Assembly: GCF_900105995.1 (NCBI RefSeq)
Contig: NZ_LT629785.1
Location: 1,860,001 to 1,924,000 of the forward strand
Source: Pseudomonas pohangensis
GTDB taxonomy: Bacteria > Pseudomonadota > Gammaproteobacteria > Pseudomonadales > Pseudomonadaceae
Direction: 5' to 3'
Length of the DNA: 64,000 nt
Shown here: positions 59,577 to 64,000 of the stretch, one piece after another
Layout: each line of letters begins with the position of its first letter
Position numbering within the stretch: position 1 is the stretch's first letter
Position numbers and translations under genes: made by a program
Notes under the pieces: model-generated
The model's input: only the letters and a program-made list of their open reading frames with translations
What the model was told of the DNA's origin: nothing
Database searches by the model: none

Positions 59577-60404
59577 TCAGGCGCAAATGGCCACCTGATA
59601 TGCAGTGTATTTGCGCAGGTTGATCACGCCAGTGTCGAGCAGCAGGTACTGGCCCTTGATCCCCAGCAGCGTACCCTCGACCAGCGGGGTCTTGTCCAGA
59701 TCATGGCTGACGACTTTGGTCGGATAGCAGCTGACCGGATAGGTAATTTCGACCGGCTGCATGTCGCCGAGTAATTGCAGGGCCTGCAGACCAAAGCGTT
59801 GCTGCAGCTCGCCGATGCCATCGGCAAAGGTGGCAAACAGCTGGTCGCGCACGGCCGGCAGATCCAGCGGCGCGGCCTCGCCCTTGAGCATGGCGCGCCA
59901 GTTGGTGCGGTCACTCAGTTGCCCGCGCAGCAGGTCTTCGACAAAGCCGGATTGCTGACGGGTGGCGACGCGCAGAATCGGCAGCGCCTGGCTGGCGCCC
60001 TGGTCGATCCAGCGTGTCGGCACCTGCGAGGCACGGGTGATGCCGACCTTGATCCCGGAAGAATTGGCCAGATAGACGATGTGGTCGGTCATGCAGAACT
60101 GCTCGCCCCAGGCCGGCTCGCGGCAGGTGCCGGCGGCGTAGTGGCAGCGTTCGGGGCTCATGATGCAGCTGTCGCACTGCGCCAGTTTGGTGAAGCAGGG
60201 ATAGCAATAACCCTGGCTGAAACTCTTCTTGGTCTTGCGCCCGCAATGGCTGCAATGGATGGCACCGAGGAATTCGATGCTCAGGCGCTGGCCGAGCAGC
60301 GGATTGACCGGCAGCTCCTGCTCATCCAGACAGAACGCATAGCTGACGGGCGAGTCCAGCCTGGCGCTCATCTTGCGCAAGGCGCCCTGCCCGAGCAACG
60401 CCAT
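59577..60404 (-). CDS. DUF2797 family protein
   Basis: A 275-residue protein. A cysteine-rich zinc-finger-like region (CSHCGRKTKKSFSQGYCYPC, then CDSC and CHYAAGTC) is followed by a GIY-YIG-like VYLANSSGIKVGITR segment. This is the DUF2797 family. Its start overlaps the DUF1315 stop (TGATG). Function unknown; nucleic-acid binding is suggested by the zinc and GIY-like parts. Confidence 0.9.
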   Translation of the reverse strand: MALLGQGALRKMSARLDSPVSYAFCLDEQELPVNPLLGQRLSIEFLGAIHCSHCGRKTKKSFSQGYCYPCFTKLAQCDSCIMSPERCHYAAGTCREPAWGEQFCMTDHIVYLANSSGIKVGITRASQVPTRWIDQGASQALPILRVATRQQSGFVEDLLRGQLSDRTNWRAMLKGEAAPLDLPAVRDQLFATFADGIGELQQRFGLQALQLLGDMQPVEITYPVSCYPTKVVSHDLDKTPLVEGTLLGIKGQYLLLDTGVINLRKYTAYQVAICA

Positions 60405-60670
60405 CAGTGCAGGGTGTCCGCTTTACTGCTGAACAGGATATTCGGCACTTCCATGGATTGCGATTCGCAGGCCTGCGGGCCCATGTAGCCGGTGTGCTGG
60501 TCTGCGGGCAGATGCTTGAGTTCGTAGGCGATCATCGCCTGCAGGCACAGCTCTTTCTGTTCGGCACTGAGCTTGCGCCCATCCGGCCACTTGCCGATCT
60601 CCACCGCCAGCTTGAAGCTCGCGTAGACCTCGGCGTTGATGGTGCTGGCAATTTGAGCAAAATTCGACAT
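60404..60670 (-). CDS. DUF1315 (YeaC-like) protein
   Basis: An 88-residue protein (MSNFAQIASTINAEVYASFK...; GKWPDGRKLSAEQKELCLQA) of the DUF1315/YeaC family, with GGAG before ATG 60670. Longer readings upstream run through a REP hairpin and are not credible. It is coupled to DUF2797. Function unknown. Confidence 0.9.
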   Translation of the reverse strand: MSNFAQIASTINAEVYASFKLAVEIGKWPDGRKLSAEQKELCLQAMIAYELKHLPADQHTGYMGPQACESQSMEVPNILFSSKADTLH

Positions 60671-60723
60671 GGGTAACTCCGTAATAAACATTTCAACATT
60701 TGCTGCGTTGCGGCATTTTCCGC

Positions 60724-60770
60724 AGGAGCGGGCTTGCCCGCGAATCCGTTTCGCGGTCAAGCCCGCTCCT
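60724..60770. repeat. REP-type hairpin
   Basis: AGGAGCGGGCTTG / CAAGCCCGCTCCT with an inner CCGCGAA/TTCGCGG stem, the common Pseudomonas REP form, placed between the DUF1315 and rhomboid genes. Confidence 0.9.
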
Positions 60771-60808
60771 ACAAGGCAAGCCTTCGCGGACAAGGCAATA
60801 CCGGCATT

Positions 60809-61669
60809 CTACTGACGCTGCCGCGCCAGTGCACCGCCCAGCAGGCCGGTCAGACAGCCGGCCAGCAGGCCGCCGACATGGGCCGCATTGGCGATCGCCG
60901 CCAGCTGCACCAGTTCGAAAATACCGGTCATGCAGATCAGCAGCCAGATCAGCATCATGCCGACTACCCCCGGCGGCAGCCGATAGATGCGGTCGGGGGC
61001 CAGCTTCTGGTAGATCCAGCAATGCCCGAGCAGGCCGTAGAGCACCCCGGAAAGGCCGCCAAACAGCCCCGGACCACTCCAGTAGAACTGTGCCAGGTCA
61101 CTCACCAGACTGTAAAACAGCAGCAGAACGAACAGCGTCAGCGCACCCTGGCGCAATTCGATACGCCGCCCGAGTTCCCAGCACCAGAGGCTGTTCATCG
61201 CCAGATGCAGCAGGCCGAAATGCAGCAACACCGGTGACACCAGACGCCACCACTGGCCTTGCGCCATGCTCTGCGACCAGGGCACGAAGTACAGGTAATC
61301 ACCCTGCACGCTGAAATCGAGGAAACTCAGCCAGCGTACCGCCTGCAGGTTGCTGCCACCCCAGGTCACCAGTGCGACCAGCAGGGTAATCAGCAACAGT
61401 GCGCTGGTCATCGGTGTCGCCCGCAGCTTCTGCAGCACACTGCCGGAAGGATTTACCGGCGTGGCGGCCACCAGTTCAACGCCATCACCCTGCGGGTACT
61501 GCGCATACAGCTGGCGTACCTGCTCGGCTATCGGCTCGGCGCCAACCCACAGCACCTGTTCGCCGGCGACTTCGGTGACGCGGTGCGGCACCTGCAAGCG
61601 CCGCAACAGGGCGATGAAGCCGCCCAGATCGACACTTACCGGCAAACGCATGGCGGCTACGGCCTTCAC
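60809..61669 (-). CDS. Rhomboid family intramembrane serine protease
   Basis: A 286-residue protein. A cytoplasmic N-terminal domain of about 90 residues is followed by six to seven helices. The catalytic serine is in GGLSGVLYG and the histidine in NAAHVGG; HLAMNSLW is the HxxxN motif of rhomboids. ATG 61669 overlaps the upstream gene stop (ATGA). It resembles GlpG in layout, including the N-terminal domain. Confidence 0.9.
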   Translation of the reverse strand: MKAVAAMRLPVSVDLGGFIALLRRLQVPHRVTEVAGEQVLWVGAEPIAEQVRQLYAQYPQGDGVELVAATPVNPSGSVLQKLRATPMTSALLLITLLVALVTWGGSNLQAVRWLSFLDFSVQGDYLYFVPWSQSMAQGQWWRLVSPVLLHFGLLHLAMNSLWCWELGRRIELRQGALTLFVLLLFYSLVSDLAQFYWSGPGLFGGLSGVLYGLLGHCWIYQKLAPDRIYRLPPGVVGMMLIWLLICMTGIFELVQLAAIANAAHVGGLLAGCLTGLLGGALARQRQ

Positions 61670-62640
61670 TGGGGTGCCTCCGGCAGCTCTACCTCGACCC
61701 AGACGAACTTGCCCGGATCGAGCTGTGCTTCATCATCCAGGCGATAGGCCACCAGCTTGCCGCGCATCACCGCGCTGTAATCCAGACAGGCCAGATTCGG
61801 TCGCAACGGCGCCGGTTTGCCGCGCCGCCAGTAATGGCCGACAAACAGCAGCGGTTCTTCCGCCGGATAGCTGAGCAGGCTGGCTTTCTCGGCGGCCGGC
61901 AGTGGCTGGGCAGCCACCTGCTCGGGCAGGGCATCGGGCTGAAACACGATGTCGCCGTAGGTTTGCGGGTCTACCGCCCAGAACTTGCTGCGAAAGAACG
62001 AACGGGTCAGGCCGTCATCACCAGTCATCGCCAGGCCGTTGGGCAGGCGCATGTTCAGCCCGCGCAGCAGCCGATCGAACACCCGGTGGGGCAAGCTGCC
62101 CTGCACTGCCGCCGCCTCGACGAAACCCTGATCAACCCGGGCATCGGCAAAGCGTGCGCGCAACTGGCTGATCAGGGCGCCATCCCAGCAGGCATGCACC
62201 ACGCGGAAACGCCCGCCATCGAGCAGCAACGGCAGCTGGCAGAACCAGCCGAGGAAGTCCTGCCAGTCAGCCGGATGCTGCTCGAACTGCCGATGGGTTT
62301 CGCGCAGCTGGCGGGCATGCCGGGCCGTGTGTTCACAGACAAATTCACGCCCGCTGTCTGCCGGCGCCGGAATGCTCCAGCCCAGCGCATTGAATTCGTG
62401 ATTACCCATGATGCAGTGCGCCTGCCCGGCCTCGACCATGTCATGCACCAGGTGTAGCGCCTCACGGATACGCGGGCCGCGATCGATGATGTCACCGAGG
62501 AACAGCACCTGGCGCCACGGATGCCGCCAGACGCCGCCGTGCTGGCGGTAACCGAGGCTGTCGAGCAGACGCTCCAGCGTGTGCGTGCAACCGTGCACGT
62601 CGCCGATCAGGTCATAGCCGCGTTGCGGATCGAGATACAT
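61666..62640 (-). CDS. Metallophosphoesterase
   Basis: A 324-residue calcineurin-like phosphoesterase. Metal motifs are GDVHGC (13-18), LFLGDIIDRGPRIRE and GNHEFNALGW, with later histidines. I chose ATG 62640, sharing the TAATG with the nadK stop; longer readings run into nadK. It resembles PrpE/ApaH-like phosphatases. Substrate unknown. Confidence 0.9.
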   Translation of the reverse strand: MYLDPQRGYDLIGDVHGCTHTLERLLDSLGYRQHGGVWRHPWRQVLFLGDIIDRGPRIREALHLVHDMVEAGQAHCIMGNHEFNALGWSIPAPADSGREFVCEHTARHARQLRETHRQFEQHPADWQDFLGWFCQLPLLLDGGRFRVVHACWDGALISQLRARFADARVDQGFVEAAAVQGSLPHRVFDRLLRGLNMRLPNGLAMTGDDGLTRSFFRSKFWAVDPQTYGDIVFQPDALPEQVAAQPLPAAEKASLLSYPAEEPLLFVGHYWRRGKPAPLRPNLACLDYSAVMRGKLVAYRLDDEAQLDPGKFVWVEVELPEAPQ

Positions 62641-63527
62641 TACTTGCCTCCGCCCAGCCGGCTCCCCCAACCCAGCTTGGTTCGGCAAACCTCGTAGAAG
62701 TTATGTTCCAGCGGGTGGATCAGCTTCAGCTTGTGCGGCTTCTTGCGGACGATGATGTGATCGCCCGGCGAACAGGTGACGTGATTCTGTCCGTCGCAGG
62801 AAACCAGCGGATAAATCTGCATATCCGGCGATACGACGATTTTCAGCTCGCTGTTGCCGTCCACCACGATCGGCCGGCCGGACAGCGTATGCGGGTACAT
62901 CGGCACGATGACCATGGCATCCAGCTTGGGATGCATGATCGGCCCGCCGGCAGACAGTGCGTAGGCGGTCGAGCCGGTCGGTGTGGCGACGATCAGGCCG
63001 TCGGCCTTCTGGCTGCAGACGAAATGCCCGTCGATATACAGTTCGAACTCGATCATCCGCGTCGACTTGCCGGGGTGCAGCACCACATCGTTCAGCGCAT
63101 CGGCGGTGCCGATCACCTCGCCCTGGCGGCGCACTTCGGTGTCCAGCAGAAAGCGCGTTTCGACCATGTACTTGCCGTCCAGCACCTCGCTGACCCTGAG
63201 TTCCAGCTCGTCCGGACTGATATCGGTGAGAAAGCCCAGGCTGCCACGGTTGATGCCCAGCACCGGCACTTTCGACTGCGCCAGCGAGCGCGCCGCACCG
63301 AGCATGCTGCCGTCACCGCCGACGACGATCACCAGATCGCAGATTTCGCCCATCAGCTTGCGCGAGGAGACCTGCAGGCCATGGCCGGGCAGCACTTCGG
63401 CAATGCTTTCCTCGAGCACCACATGCATATGGCGATCCTGCAGAAAGCGCTTCAGACGGCGGATGGTATCGAGCACCCGGGCACTGCCCAGACGACCGAT
63501 GATGCCGATATTGCGAAATTGCTCCAT
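62640..63527 (-). CDS. nadK: NAD kinase
   Basis: A 295-residue ATP-NAD kinase, making NADP. Motifs: GGDGSMLGAAR (about 64-74), GINRGSLGFLTDI, ALNDVVLHPG and the DGLIVATPTGSTAYALSAGG region (DGLIVATPTGSTAY). I chose ATG 63527 (MEQFRNIGIIGR), the normal start; a further 23 residues upstream are not conserved-looking. Normal length. Divergent from the DUF1853 gene. Confidence 0.95.
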   Translation of the reverse strand: MEQFRNIGIIGRLGSARVLDTIRRLKRFLQDRHMHVVLEESIAEVLPGHGLQVSSRKLMGEICDLVIVVGGDGSMLGAARSLAQSKVPVLGINRGSLGFLTDISPDELELRVSEVLDGKYMVETRFLLDTEVRRQGEVIGTADALNDVVLHPGKSTRMIEFELYIDGHFVCSQKADGLIVATPTGSTAYALSAGGPIMHPKLDAMVIVPMYPHTLSGRPIVVDGNSELKIVVSPDMQIYPLVSCDGQNHVTCSPGDHIIVRKKPHKLKLIHPLEHNFYEVCRTKLGWGSRLGGGK

Positions 63528-63612
63528 GGGATTGCTCTGCGCCGGACGTGAGCAGTGGATTATGGGTGAAAGGCAGGCGCAGCGGCAAACCGGCATCGAC
63601 TATGCTCCGCCT

Positions 63613-64000
63613 ATGCTGACTCCCGACCTGCTCGACCAATGGCTGCCCCGCCTGCAGCACCCTGCCGTGCGCGACCTCGCCTGGACGCTGCTGGCGGCGC
63701 CGCTGCTGGCGGCGCCCGGCTGCCCGCAGCGCCACCCGCTGAGTGCCAGTGGCTGGTGGCACAATCCGCAATGGCTGGCTGACTGGCTGCAGGAACAGCA
63801 GCAGCATCCGGAGCCGCTGCTCGACTGGCTGCAAGGGGCACGCAGCCAGCGCCTGGGCATCCATTACGAACGGCTCTGGCAATTCGCCCTGCAGCAGGCA
63901 CCGGATATCGAACTGCTGGCGGCCAATCTGCCGGTGCGCCAGGGCGGCCAGACCCTTGGCGAGCTCGATATGTTGCTGCGCGATGCCGAAGGCGATCATC
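63613..64000 (+). CDS. DUF1853 family protein (5' part only)
   Basis: A reading frame from ATG 63613 stays open to the right edge: 129 residues are visible. MLTPDLLDQWLPRLQHPAVR, RDLAWTLLAAPLL and GGQTLGELDMLLRD fit DUF1853, whose later part resembles PD-(D/E)XK-type or DUF1853-only cores. It is divergent from nadK, the usual neighbour in Pseudomonas. The C-terminal part lies outside the window. Confidence 0.8.
   Translation, partial: MLTPDLLDQWLPRLQHPAVRDLAWTLLAAPLLAAPGCPQRHPLSASGWWHNPQWLADWLQEQQQHPEPLLDWLQGARSQRLGIHYERLWQFALQQAPDIELLAANLPVRQGGQTLGELDMLLRDAEGDH

Overview
The window is a high-GC proteobacterial chromosome segment, most likely from Pseudomonas or a close relative. The evidence is dense co-directional coding with ATGA/TAATG overlaps, Pseudomonas-style REP hairpins, the block nadK / metallophosphoesterase / rhomboid / DUF1315 / DUF2797 / pepN (61-64 kb and back to 56.8 kb) in the order known from Pseudomonas, and a lao-type long-chain alcohol oxidation locus. 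One AT-rich gene (54.4-56.6 kb) stands out as foreign.

Layout. 0-4.5 kb: a Bat-type operon (DUF58 tail, DUF4381, VWA, VWA-TPR, BatD). 4.7-6.3 kb: an exported sulfatase. 6.3-13.2 kb: a leftward five-gene operon with three wax ester synthase/DGAT paralogues, an acyl-CoA ligase and an HSL-type hydrolase, so probably neutral lipid metabolism. 13.8-19.0 kb: a sulfide/persulfide operon (persulfide dioxygenase, DUF442-SQR fusion, SulP transporter, haem protein, CsoR/CstR-like repressor) behind a perfect 16-bp palindrome. 19.1-21.2 kb: tRNA-Ser(GGA), a crotonase and an intact IS481-family element whose stop codon lies in the target duplication. 21.2-29.6 kb: mixed housekeeping genes (OYE-type oxidoreductase, plsC, RlmN-like, DUF1993, cold-shock/DUF1294, epoxide-hydrolase-like, uppP, pnuC plus a NadR-like kinase). 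29.6-35.1 kb: an aldehyde dehydrogenase and a three-gene formate dehydrogenase-like complex with hydrogenase-type FeS and flavin subunits.

35.3-44.8 kb: DUF1993 and a VTT-domain membrane protein, then laoR divergent from laoC-laoA-SDR with a perfect inverted repeat operator between, then a MAPEG protein and the DUF2868/DUF3482 pair. 44.9-52.2 kb: tRNA-Thr(CGT), an AGCS symporter, a small membrane protein, a ThiO-like oxidase followed by two 240-bp tandem repeats, an SDR, a TDT transporter and DUF2855. 52.2-56.8 kb: a repeat-rich accessory zone: REP/palindromic repeats, a UMF1-type MFS transporter, a degenerate second copy of the DUF2855 3' end, a large AT-rich P-loop ATPase with zinc-ribbon and winged-helix-like parts, and a 108-bp MITE-like element. 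56.8-64 kb: the conserved pepN to nadK block and the start of a DUF1853 gene.

The best candidate for something undescribed is the AT-rich ATPase at 54435-56558, which looks like accessory-island cargo. Next come the CsoR-like repressor with an atypical cysteine spacing, the formate dehydrogenase trio, and the wax synthase operon with a divergent paralogue. All functions are inferred from reading the sequence; no database search was run.
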